The position numbers and the translations under genes were made by a program. Under the pieces are notes generated by a model, which saw only the letters and a program-made list of their open reading frames with translations, was not told the DNA's origin and ran no database searches. This document shows, in pieces, positions 43,635 through 51,384 of a DNA stretch of 64,000 nucleotides (position 1 is its first letter; each line of letters starts with the position of its first letter). Source of the DNA: Streptomyces longispororuber (GTDB lineage Bacteria > Actinomycetota > Actinomycetes > Streptomycetales > Streptomycetaceae); assembly GCF_014656095.1 (NCBI RefSeq), contig NZ_BNBT01000013.1:29864-93863 (forward strand), read 5' to 3'.

Positions 43635-44581
43635 GGCGGCGGATGGCCGCAGGCACGACGTACGGGCACGGCGCGCCGGAGGTGGCAGCCGGCGGGCCCG
43701 GGGAGCTGATCACCGCGGACGGGCAGGTGCAGTGGGCGGACCTCCTCCTCGGCCCCGGCACCGTGTACTGGGTGGCCGCCGAGGGGCTGACCGGCTGGGA
43801 GGAGCTGCCGGGCCTGGAGTCCTCCGACGCCAACCGCCCGGCGGGGCACGGCGGCTGGCCGGGCACGCAGTGGGCACAGCCGCGTACGGTCACCGCCCAG
43901 TTGTGGCTGGCGCCGGACCCGGACGGCGGGTCCGAGGCGGTGCTCGCCGCGCTGCGGGCGCTGCGCTCGGCGACCGCCGTGCGCGACGAGGAGGAGTGGC
44001 TCGCGGTACGCCTCCACGGGGAGACCCTCGCCGTCAGGGCGCGGGTCACCCAGCGGGTGGTGCCCACCGACCGGCAGTTCCTCGCGAGCCGGCTCGCCAA
44101 GGTGACCGTGCAGTGGAAGGCCATGGACCCGCGGCGCTACGAGAGCGACGCGCGCCGCGCCGCGGTCGGGCTGCCGCGCGCCGAGCCGGGCCTGTCCTGG
44201 CCGCTGACGTGGCCGCTCACCTGGGGCACCCCGGGCGCGAGCGGCGACGTGACCGTGGAGAACGCGGGCAGCGCGGCCACGCCCGTGCTGATCGCCTTCA
44301 CCGGGCCGTGCGTGACGCCGCGGCTGGCCAACCACCGTGACGGCACCTGGCTGGAGTACGGCATCGAGCTGACGCGGGGCGACGTCCTCGAGGTCGACAC
44401 CGCCGAGGGGACGGTCCTGTTCAACGGCACCGCGTCGCGCCGCCACCTGGCGACCGTGGGCAGCGTGCCCGAGGAGCTGTTCACGCTCGCCCCGGGGCCT
44501 TCCCGGCTGTCCTTCAGGGCCGCTTCCGGCTGGGCGGAGGAGGCGTCCGCCACCGTCACCTGGCGCTCGGCCGAGTGGTGA
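43631..44581 (+). CDS. Distal tail (Dit-like) protein
   Basis: This 316-residue protein follows the tape measure with a GTGA overlap (an ATG at 43643 is the alternative start). It has WADLLLGPGTVYWVAAEGLTGWEELPGLESSDANRPAGHGGWPGTQWAQPRTVTAQLWLAPDP and LASRLAKVTVQWKAMDPRRYESD, the N-terminal ring domain of siphovirus distal tail proteins. A C-terminal beta sandwich follows (FTGPCVTPRLANHRDGTWLEYG). It would form the hexameric platform for the tail tip. Confidence 0.8.
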   Translation: MRRRMAAGTTYGHGAPEVAAGGPGELITADGQVQWADLLLGPGTVYWVAAEGLTGWEELPGLESSDANRPAGHGGWPGTQWAQPRTVTAQLWLAPDPDGGSEAVLAALRALRSATAVRDEEEWLAVRLHGETLAVRARVTQRVVPTDRQFLASRLAKVTVQWKAMDPRRYESDARRAAVGLPRAEPGLSWPLTWPLTWGTPGASGDVTVENAGSAATPVLIAFTGPCVTPRLANHRDGTWLEYGIELTRGDVLEVDTAEGTVLFNGTASRRHLATVGSVPEELFTLAPGPSRLSFRAASGWAEEASATVTWRSAEW

Positions 44582-44602
44582 GTGCCCGCAGCCCGGCCCG
44601 CC

Positions 44603-44670
44603 CCGCGCCAGGGCCCGGCCCGCACCTCGGCCCGACCCGCGCCAGGGCCCGGCCCGCACCACGGCCCGGC
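44603..44670. repeat. Short tandem repeat before the fibre-like gene
   Basis: CCGCGCCAGGGCCCGGCCCG plus CACC occurs twice (44603-44626 and 44637-44660) with related GGCCCGGC stretches around. It lies in the 147-base gap between the Dit-like gene and the next start. Confidence 0.6.
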
Positions 44671-44728
44671 CCGCCGCACCGGGCGGCGGTCGCGGCCGGA
44701 CCGACGACCGGCAACCTTGGAGTGTTCG

Positions 44729-45763
44729 ATGACGACACGTTCCGCATGGCACCTGCCCACCGGGCAGACCCGGGAGGACACCCGGCTCGCCGTGAGCCTC
44801 GGCATGGCCGCGTCCGGACCGCTGACCGCGCGCGGCGGCTGCGTCGTCGGGGGGCTCCAGCTCACCGGCACGGCCGCCACCAGCATGCAGGCCCGGCTGT
44901 CCCCGGGGCGGCTGTGGGTGCCGGGCGGCTCCGCCGCCGCCCAGGGCGGCTACCCCGTCACCGTGGACGCCGACACGCAGCTCACCTTCGCCGACGGCCA
45001 CGCCACGCTGCCGCGCGTCGACGCGCTGGTGGTGCGGGTGTACGACGCGGACTACGACGCGTCGGGCCGCTACGAGGCCGTCCTGGAGATCGTGCAGGGC
45101 ACCCCCGCGAGCGCGCCGGTGCCGCCCGCCCTGCCCAGGACCGCCGAGCTGCTCTACGAGGTGTCGGTGCCCGCGGGGGCCTCGGCGGCCCGCGGCATCA
45201 CCTGGGCCACGTCGGTCGCCGACCGGCGCCGCTACACCGCCGCGCTCGGCGGCATCCTGCCCGCCGGGGGTGGCCACGGCACGCAGGGCGCCTACCCCGG
45301 CCAGTACCGGGACGCGGGCGGCCGCCTGGAGCGCTGGGACGGCGGCCAGTGGCAGAAGTACATCCCCGACGCGGTCCTGCGGCACAGCATCGACCTGGGG
45401 TGGACCACCTCCAAGACGTTCACCGAGGCGCTCAACGAGGCCGTGCCGCTCACCACCAGCTTCGTCGCCCCCGCCTCGACCTGGGTGCACATCGCGTTCG
45501 GGGCGCGCGTCGCGGGCGACGACGGCGGCGGCGCCTACCTGTCGGTGAACGTCCGGCCGAAGGCGGGCGGCGCCCTCCTCCTGACCGCCTCCGACGACCT
45601 GGCCGCCATCTACACCGGGGCCGGCTCCGCCTCGGTGTACACCAACGTCCCGCTGGGCCGCCTCACGCCCGGCACCGAGTACAGCGTGACCGCCGCCCAC
45701 CGGACGGGGACCACCAAGGCCTGGTTCGACAACCGCTTCCTCCGCGTCGACCCGGTCGCCTGA
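44729..45763 (+). CDS. Tail fibre / receptor-binding-like minor tail protein
   Basis: This 344-residue protein begins TTRSAWHLPTGQTREDTRLA, with beta-rich text throughout: GRLWVPGGSAAAQGGYPVTVDADTQLTFADGHATLPRVDALVVRVYDADYD, and a collagen-like hinge absent. The C-terminal 130 residues look like a carbohydrate- or receptor-binding beta sandwich (ASTWVHIAFGARVAGDDGGGAYLSVNVRPKAGG, TPGTEYSVTAAHRTG). It starts at the ATG at 44729. The open frame before it is repetitive and non-coding. It may decide what the particle binds. Confidence 0.65.
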   Translation: MTTRSAWHLPTGQTREDTRLAVSLGMAASGPLTARGGCVVGGLQLTGTAATSMQARLSPGRLWVPGGSAAAQGGYPVTVDADTQLTFADGHATLPRVDALVVRVYDADYDASGRYEAVLEIVQGTPASAPVPPALPRTAELLYEVSVPAGASAARGITWATSVADRRRYTAALGGILPAGGGHGTQGAYPGQYRDAGGRLERWDGGQWQKYIPDAVLRHSIDLGWTTSKTFTEALNEAVPLTTSFVAPASTWVHIAFGARVAGDDGGGAYLSVNVRPKAGGALLLTASDDLAAIYTGAGSASVYTNVPLGRLTPGTEYSVTAAHRTGTTKAWFDNRFLRVDPVA

Positions 45764-45766
45764 GCC

Positions 45767-46948
45767 GTGGACAGCCCGTACCTCGCGTTCTTCGCCGACC
45801 TGCGCACCGACACGCCCGTCGACGTGCTGCCGCTGCACGGTCTTGAGTTCGACGACTACATCGGCAGGCCGGGGTCGCTGTCCGCCACCCTGCCGGTGCC
45901 CAACCGGCGGATGGCGGCGCGGGTCAGGCAGCTCGTGGAGGGCCGCACCGCCGTCTACCTGGAGCGCGGCGGGCAGGTGTGCTGGGGCGGCATCGTCTGG
46001 ACGCTCACCCCCGCCATGGACGAGCAGGGCCTGGTCACCGTCGCGCTGCAGGCGGCCACCTTCGACTCGTACGCGGCGCGCCGCCGCATCCGGCGGACCC
46101 TGGCCTTCACCGCCACCGACGACGTCACCATCGTGCGCCGGCTGTGGGAGCACATCCAGGAGGCGCCCGGCGGCGACATCGGCGTCGGCTACGCGCCCGC
46201 GCCGCCGGGCACGCCCCGCACGGTGACCTACCACGACGGGGAGGAGACCGTGGTGGAGGAGGCCGTCGCCGAACTCGCCGCGACGGACCCGGGGTTCGAG
46301 TACCTGGTGAGCGTCCACCGCGACCCGGCGACGGGCCGGCGCGCCAAGCGGCTGCTGTTCGGCGTCCCGCGCCTCGACCTCGGCGAGGGCACCACGGTCC
46401 TCGACCTGCCGGGCGACGTCCTCACGTACTCCTTCCCGCGCGACGCCACCCGCGGCGGTACGACGGCACGGGCCCGCGGCGGCACGCCCGAGGGCGCGAC
46501 GGGCCCGGTCGTCTCGGACGAGCACGTGGCGCAGGCCCTCATCGACGGCGGCTTCCCCCGCCTCGACACCACCTCCGACCACGGCAACGTCACCGACAAG
46601 GCGACGCTGAACGCCCTCGCCCGCGCCGAACTGGCCGCGCTCGGCGGGCCGGTGGTCGTCCCCGCCGTCCGCGTCCGCCTGGACGCGGACACCACGCCCC
46701 TGCTCCTCGGCACGACCGTGCGACTGCGGATCCACGACGTGTGGTTCAGCCCGGGCCTCGACGCGACGTACCGCGTCGTCGGCGTCAAGGTCACCGCCCC
46801 CGAGCGCGGCCGCGGCGAGTCCGCGGAGCTCTTCCTCGAAGGCCTGGAGGGCCGCGGGGCCGCCGCGGGGCAGGGGGTCGCGGAGCGGGCTCCCGCGTCA
46901 CCCGCACGACAGGAACACACGGACCGCGACGGTCAGGAGGCCGACTGA
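45767..46948 (+). CDS. Tail hub / Tal-like minor tail protein
   Basis: This 393-residue protein begins DSPYLAFFADLRTDTPVDVLPLHGLEFDDYIGRPGSLSATLPVPNRRMAARVRQLVEGRTAVYLERGGQVCWGGIVWTL, the hub domain of phage tail-associated proteins (gp27/gp44-like). A central insertion domain follows (EETVVEEAVAELAATDPGFEY), then PRVRVRLDADTTPLLLGTTVRLRIHD. No lysozyme or peptidase motif is present, so it may lack wall-degrading activity. It starts with GTG 3 bases after the previous stop. Confidence 0.75.
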   Translation: MDSPYLAFFADLRTDTPVDVLPLHGLEFDDYIGRPGSLSATLPVPNRRMAARVRQLVEGRTAVYLERGGQVCWGGIVWTLTPAMDEQGLVTVALQAATFDSYAARRRIRRTLAFTATDDVTIVRRLWEHIQEAPGGDIGVGYAPAPPGTPRTVTYHDGEETVVEEAVAELAATDPGFEYLVSVHRDPATGRRAKRLLFGVPRLDLGEGTTVLDLPGDVLTYSFPRDATRGGTTARARGGTPEGATGPVVSDEHVAQALIDGGFPRLDTTSDHGNVTDKATLNALARAELAALGGPVVVPAVRVRLDADTTPLLLGTTVRLRIHDVWFSPGLDATYRVVGVKVTAPERGRGESAELFLEGLEGRGAAAGQGVAERAPASPARQEHTDRDGQEAD

Positions 46949-47142
46949 TGCCGAATCTCCCCGAGGACATCGTGGACCGCATCAAGTCCCTGGAGCGCCA
47001 GGTGCGTCAGCTCACCGCGTACGTGCACACCCGTGCGGCCGCCCCCGCGAGGACGCCCGCCGAGGCGCAGGACAGCGCCCGGGACGGCAGTGGCGGGGAG
47101 GACGAGGAGGACGAGGAGGGGACAGGAGGGAAGCCCGCGTGA
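46948..47142 (+). CDS. Small coiled-coil tail-tip protein
   Basis: This 64-residue protein starts PNLPEDIVDRIKSLERQVRQLTAYV, a short trimeric-type coiled coil, and then has a Pro/Ala and very acidic tail (GGEDEEDEEGTGG). ATG overlaps the hub gene stop (TGATG) after AGGAGG. Similar small proteins follow hub genes in actinophages and may anchor fibres. It is the last gene of the tail cluster. The convergent lyase gene ends 12 bases away. Confidence 0.7.
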   Translation: MPNLPEDIVDRIKSLERQVRQLTAYVHTRAAAPARTPAEAQDSARDGSGGEDEEDEEGTGGKPA

Positions 47143-47153
47143 CGGCGGGTCCC

Positions 47154-48071
47154 TCAGGCCGGGCCGTCAGCCGGGGCGACGCGCGCCAGCGCGCCCGTCT
47201 CCAGGGCCGTCCACAGCGCGCCGTCGGGACCGACGGTGATCCCGTGCGGCTCGGAGCCCGGCGTTGGCAGGTCGTGCGCGGTGACGGAGCCGTCGGGCGT
47301 GATCGCGCCGACGCGGTTGGCGCCCCACTCGGTGAACCACGCGGTGCCGCCGCCGTCGACGGTGACGGCGTGCGGGCGCCCGGCGCGGTCCGGCAGCGGG
47401 AACTCGGTGATCCGCCCGTCCGGGGTGATCCGGCCGATCTGCCCGGCGGCGATCTCGGTGAACCACAGGGCCCCGTCGTGGCCCGCGGCGATGCCCACCG
47501 GCGCGGCGCCCTCGGTCGGCAGCGGGTGCAGGGCGACCGCCCCGTCCCCGTCGATCCGTCCGATCGCGTCGGCCTGGTTGAGGGTGAACCACATCGCGCC
47601 GTCGCCCCCGGCGGCGATCGCGGACGGGAACGCGCCGGTGACGGGCAGCGGGAACTCGGTGACCTGCCCGTCGACGGTGATGCGGCCGACGCGGTCGGCG
47701 GCGGTCTCCGTGAACCACAGCGCGCCGTCCGGCCCCGCGGCGATGCCGAACGGGCCGCGGTCCGGGGCGGGCAGCGCGAACGCGTCGACGACGCCCTCGG
47801 TGGTGATCCGGCCGATGCGGTGCCCCCGGTACTCGGTGAACCAGAGCGCGCCGTCGGGGCCGGGGACGATGACGGTCGGCCCGCAGCCGGGGTCGAGCGG
47901 ATGGCTGGTCGCCTCCTCACCCGGCACGAGACGGCCGATCCGGCCGCCGTGGACCAGGGTGAACCAGAGCGCGCCGTCCGGCCCGGTCGCCAGGGAGTAC
48001 GGCCCGGCCTCGCCGTCGGCCACCGGGTACTCCTCGATGGTCACGCGGGGCACGTGGGGCACCTGGGTCAA
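47154..48071 (-). CDS. vgb: Streptogramin B lyase homologue (virginiamycin B lyase, Vgb)
   Basis: This 305-residue seven-bladed beta-propeller is made of repeats of the type GPDGALWFTExxxxRIGRIT. Compared with staphylococcal Vgb, the substrate and catalytic residues are kept: Tyr25 (GPYSL), His234 (RPHAV), Glu274 and His276 (SEPHG) and Glu291 (ALET). Vgb opens the ring ester of streptogramin B antibiotics by elimination, giving resistance, and the metal-binding residues suggest the same chemistry here. No signal peptide. It converges on the tail cluster and stands alone. Confidence 0.85.
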   Translation of the reverse strand: MTQVPHVPRVTIEEYPVADGEAGPYSLATGPDGALWFTLVHGGRIGRLVPGEEATSHPLDPGCGPTVIVPGPDGALWFTEYRGHRIGRITTEGVVDAFALPAPDRGPFGIAAGPDGALWFTETAADRVGRITVDGQVTEFPLPVTGAFPSAIAAGGDGAMWFTLNQADAIGRIDGDGAVALHPLPTEGAAPVGIAAGHDGALWFTEIAAGQIGRITPDGRITEFPLPDRAGRPHAVTVDGGGTAWFTEWGANRVGAITPDGSVTAHDLPTPGSEPHGITVGPDGALWTALETGALARVAPADGPA

Positions 48072-48223
48072 GGGGGCGTCTCCAGACGGGGGCGGCGGTG
48101 GCGCGGGCCGGTCGACGGCCGCGGGGCGCGAGCGGCAGCGCCCGCGCCCCAGCCTGGACCAAGGCGCCCGGGTGGATCAAGTGAATACTCCGCGCGCACA
48201 CCGCAACCCGCCTCCTCGCCGGG

Positions 48224-48330
48224 CGGCTCACTCCCCTGCGGCCCAGACCCCGTACGGCTCACTCCCCCCGCGGCCCAGGCTCCGGACGACTCACTCCCCC
48301 CGCGGCCCGCGCCCCGTACGGCTCACTCGG
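48224..48330. repeat. Tandem repeat (about 32 bp) between vgb and the monooxygenase
   Basis: Four units begin CGGCTCACTCCCC...GCGGCCCAG (third one CGACTCACTCC). The last copy runs into the stop codon region of the monooxygenase gene. The 250-base gap holds no gene. Confidence 0.7.
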
Positions 48331-49600
48331 CCGCCTCGGTGGACGCGTCCCGGTGGGCGTGCTCGCCGGGGAGTCCGCGCCCGTGCCCGGCCGGGCGGTC
48401 ACCGCGGCGGGCGGCGGGGATGCGGACGGGTGCGGGCATGCGGCAGATGGCCCGGGTGACGGCCCGCGCCTCGACGCCCGCCCGGTACAGCGCGCCGCTC
48501 AGGGGGTTGGCGTAGCCGACGAAGTACAGCCCCGGGGCGTCCGGGGCGGTCTGGGCCCCGCGCACCGCCGGGTACCCGTCGTCGTCGAGCACGCCGAGGT
48601 GCCCGAGCCAGCCGTCCAGGCCCGTGCGGTAGCCGGTCGCGGTGATCACCGCCTGCGGCGTCACGCGCGCGCCGTCGGCCAGCACCACCCGGGGCCCGTC
48701 GAACCGCTCCACGGCCGCCACCGGTTCGACGTCCCCGGCCCGCACCGCCGCCGCGAACCCGTGGTCGAGGACCGGGTTGACCTCGTCGCGGGCGTTCCGC
48801 GTGTACACCCCTTCCGTCGGGCACGGCAGCCCGTACGCGGTCAGGTCCGGCAGCGCCGTGCGCTGCGTCCACAGCGAGAAGCGGTCCCGCAGGGCCAGGG
48901 GCAGCAGCGCCTCCGTGAGCCGACCCACGGCGTGCCAGCGGCTGCTGGACCGGGGCAGGATGTTCGGCGGCGTACGGACCGCGAGGCGGACCCGGCCCGC
49001 GCCCGCCCGGGCGAGGGCGACGGCGATCTCCGTGCCGCTGTTGCCCGCCCCGACCACGAGCACGTCCTTGTCCCGGTAGGCGGTCGGCGTACGGTAGTCG
49101 TACGCGTGCACCAGCTCCCCGGTGAAGGTGTCGCGCCCGGGCCAGTCCGGCAGGTACGGGGTGTGGGAGCGGCCGGTGGCGACCACGACCGCGCGGGCGG
49201 TGCAGGCCTCCTCGGCGGTCGTGACGAGCCACCGCGTCCCGGGGGACGCCGGCGCGGACTCGACCCGGTGGACGGGGGAATGGGTGCGGACGTCCAGCCG
49301 GTGGTGGGCGCTGTAGCGCTCCAGGTAGCGCACCCAGTCGTCCTTGCCCACCCAGGTGCCCGCCTGCCGGGGCACCGCGAGGCCGGGGAGCTTGGAACCG
49401 CCCCGGGTGGTGTGCAGCCGGAGGTGGTCGTACCGCTGCCGCCAGCTCGCTCCGACCTGGCCGGAGCGTTCCAGGACCACGGCCGGGACACCGGCGCGGC
49501 GCAGCAGCGCCGCGGTCGCCAGACCGCTGGGTCCGGCGCCGATGACGACGGCGTCGTGGTCGCTCTGACTCGGGGCTCGTTTCGGTGTGTTCGCGGGCAC
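48323..49600 (-). CDS. Flavin-containing (Baeyer-Villiger-like) monooxygenase family protein
   Basis: This 425-residue oxidoreductase has an N-terminal FAD motif AVVIGAGPSGLATAALL, then WRQRYDHLRLHTTRGGSKLPG typical of YUC/CzcO-like monooxygenases. A second NADPH motif VLVVGAGNSGTEIAVAL and the ATG motif AVITATGYRTGLDGWL also fit. It probably oxygenates an organic substrate or reduces one using NADPH. GTG start at 49600. Low-complexity C-terminus after ICRMPAPVR. Confidence 0.85.
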   Translation of the reverse strand: MPANTPKRAPSQSDHDAVVIGAGPSGLATAALLRRAGVPAVVLERSGQVGASWRQRYDHLRLHTTRGGSKLPGLAVPRQAGTWVGKDDWVRYLERYSAHHRLDVRTHSPVHRVESAPASPGTRWLVTTAEEACTARAVVVATGRSHTPYLPDWPGRDTFTGELVHAYDYRTPTAYRDKDVLVVGAGNSGTEIAVALARAGAGRVRLAVRTPPNILPRSSSRWHAVGRLTEALLPLALRDRFSLWTQRTALPDLTAYGLPCPTEGVYTRNARDEVNPVLDHGFAAAVRAGDVEPVAAVERFDGPRVVLADGARVTPQAVITATGYRTGLDGWLGHLGVLDDDGYPAVRGAQTAPDAPGLYFVGYANPLSGALYRAGVEARAVTRAICRMPAPVRIPAARRGDRPAGHGRGLPGEHAHRDASTEAAE

Positions 49601-49676
49601 AGCCGCTACAACGAGGCGCTCGGCGGCGAGGTCACCGCCGCGCGGAACCGCGAGGGCGCCCCGGTGCGGGATCGGC

Positions 49677-51032
49677 TCAGTGACTGAGGGGTTCGGTCAG
49701 CCTCGCCAGCCGCTGCCGCACGTCCTCCCGGGCGCCGTTCCTGCCGGGGACGCGGGTGCGCAGGCCGAGGAGTTCGGTGCCCAGCTCGCGGATCCGGCCG
49801 GGGTCGGTGACGCGGTGCCAGGCGTGGTGGGCGCGGTCGACGGCCTCGACGACGTCGGACCCTGTCACGGCCCTGCCTGCCGCGAGGCGGGTGCCGGCAC
49901 CACGCATCCACAGCTCGCAGGCGCGGTCGGGGGCGCCCTCGGTGAAGGCGAGGAAGGCCCGTACCTCGATCCAGTGGGCCACCTCGGGCGAGGTGGCGCC
50001 GTGGCTGCGCAGCGCGCTCTGCTCGCACGCGGCGGCGATGGCCGCCGCCTCGGCGTGCCGCCCGGCCCGGCTCGCCTCGCTGATGGCGCGGTGCGCGTCC
50101 TCGGCGACCATCGCGAGCGGCGCGGAGGCCGCGACGGGGGTGGTCGGTGTGGCCGGTGTGGTCGGTGTGCTCTGTGGGGCGGATGAGGGCGGTGTGCCCG
50201 GTGCGGGCGATGGAGCCGGTGCGACAGGGGCGACAGGTGCGACAGGGGCGGTCGGCGCGCCCGGTGCGGTCGGTACGGCCACCGCGTGCGGGACGACCGA
50301 CGCGTACGGCACGGGCGGTGTGCTCCCGGGCCCCGGCACGTCGACGGGGTGCGCCGGGGCGGTGACCGGCGGGAGGAAGCCGCCGAGCCACAGGGTGGCG
50401 GCCTCGTCGACGTCCGGTGCGGCGGCGCGCGCGGTCTCGAGGTGGAGGACGTCCGCGGGGGGCGTGACCGGGGTGCCGCGCAGGATGTGGGCGAGGGCGC
50501 GGGTGTAGGCGGGTTCGGGGTGGTGCTGGCGGTCGAGGACCTGCACGGCGCCGTACAGGGCGTACGGGCCTTCCAGGGACCGCTCGCGGCGGACGAGGGC
50601 CTGCCAGACCTCGGGGTCGGCGGCCAGGTCGGCCACCACGGTCGTGGTGCCCGGTGGCCTGTGCCGCAGCTCGGCGGCGAGCCAGTGCCACGGCAGCGCG
50701 GTGTAGCGCACGGTACGGGCGGTGGTGCGCGCCAGGGCGAGGTGGAGCTGGTGCTGGCGCGGGTCGACGACGAGGTGCCCGGCGGCGAAGACGAGCAGGT
50801 GCCCCTCGGCGGCGGCCGCGGTGCGCAGGCACGTCAGGACCGTCTGCGGGTCGTCGGGGTTGGCCAGTTGCACGGCACTGGCGTGCGCGGCGCCGACGAG
50901 CCGCGCGGGCGGGAGCGCGGCCAGCGGCGGCAACTGCGCGGTCACCGCGAGCGGATGGCGTACGGGCGGCTCGGCGGCAACCAGCAGAGCGTATCCGGGC
51001 AGGTCACGGTCGGTCGTCTTACTGTTCGCCAT
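49677..51032 (-). CDS. Degenerate caspase-like protein with helical C-terminal domain
   Basis: This 451-residue protein has an N-terminal 145 residues that follow the layout of streptomycete caspase-family domains: YALLVAAE, LPPLAALPPARLVGAAH, GHLLVFAAGHLVVDPRQHQLHLAL, TALPWHWLAAELRH and TTTVVADLAADPE. The His of the catalytic dyad remains (Gly85-His86), but the DCC(Y/F)SG segment holding the nucleophile Cys is replaced by DLAADPE (135-141), so it should be proteolytically dead. A long Ala/Pro/Val linker and a TPR-like helical region follow (AHRAISEASRAGRHAEAAAIAAACEQSALRSHGATSPEVAHW). ATG 51032 is chosen. A GTG 9 bases upstream is possible. Confidence 0.6.
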   Translation of the reverse strand: MANSKTTDRDLPGYALLVAAEPPVRHPLAVTAQLPPLAALPPARLVGAAHASAVQLANPDDPQTVLTCLRTAAAAEGHLLVFAAGHLVVDPRQHQLHLALARTTARTVRYTALPWHWLAAELRHRPPGTTTVVADLAADPEVWQALVRRERSLEGPYALYGAVQVLDRQHHPEPAYTRALAHILRGTPVTPPADVLHLETARAAAPDVDEAATLWLGGFLPPVTAPAHPVDVPGPGSTPPVPYASVVPHAVAVPTAPGAPTAPVAPVAPVAPAPSPAPGTPPSSAPQSTPTTPATPTTPVAASAPLAMVAEDAHRAISEASRAGRHAEAAAIAAACEQSALRSHGATSPEVAHWIEVRAFLAFTEGAPDRACELWMRGAGTRLAAGRAVTGSDVVEAVDRAHHAWHRVTDPGRIRELGTELLGLRTRVPGRNGAREDVRQRLARLTEPLSH

Positions 51033-51211
51033 GTCCAGCACAGTATCGGGCCACGCGGCTCACGCCAGTGCCTTCCCGCGACTCCTTGCCCCGCCGCACC
51101 GGGCATCCGTGGCGAAACGGCCACGTCACCGGAGCGCGGCGCGGCCGCACGCCGCCCGGTGCGCGCCTGTTCCCCCCCGTCGCGTCCCGCCGGTCAGGGC
51201 CGCGCGGACGG

Positions 51212-51260
51212 AGGGCCGTTGGGCCCTGTCCGGCGGCGGGATCGGGGACTGTTCGGCCCT
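51212..51260. promoter_or_regulatory. Two DevR/OsdR-like boxes upstream of the oxidase gene
   Basis: AGGGCCGTTGGGCCCT (51212-51227) and GGGACTGTTCGGCCCT (51245-51260) are similar inverted repeats spaced 33 bases (three turns). They resemble DosR/DevR-family boxes (GGGAC..N..GTCCC type) that govern hypoxia and dormancy genes in actinobacteria. They lie about 125 bases before the GTG of the cytochrome oxidase gene. Nothing else is visible in 51033-51384. Confidence 0.4.
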
Positions 51261-51384
51261 GGCCCGCACCGGTGCCCCTGCGGTGATCTTGTGGTGGCGG
51301 CCGGGAAGTGCCGCGCTCACTCCCTCAGGCGCGGCGCTTCCCGGCCCGTCGACGACGTGAGCGACGAAGGAAGGACGCCGTCCG

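Noticed and set aside
40179..47142. Contractile injection system (eCIS) or R-type tailocin
   Set aside because: No sheath, no AAA ATPase, no baseplate gpW/gpJ/spike set. Tube, chaperone and tape measure types are of long flexible siphovirus tails.
40179..47142. Complete prophage
   Set aside because: No integrase, repressor, terminase, portal, capsid, holin or endolysin in the flanks, which are ordinary chromosomal genes.
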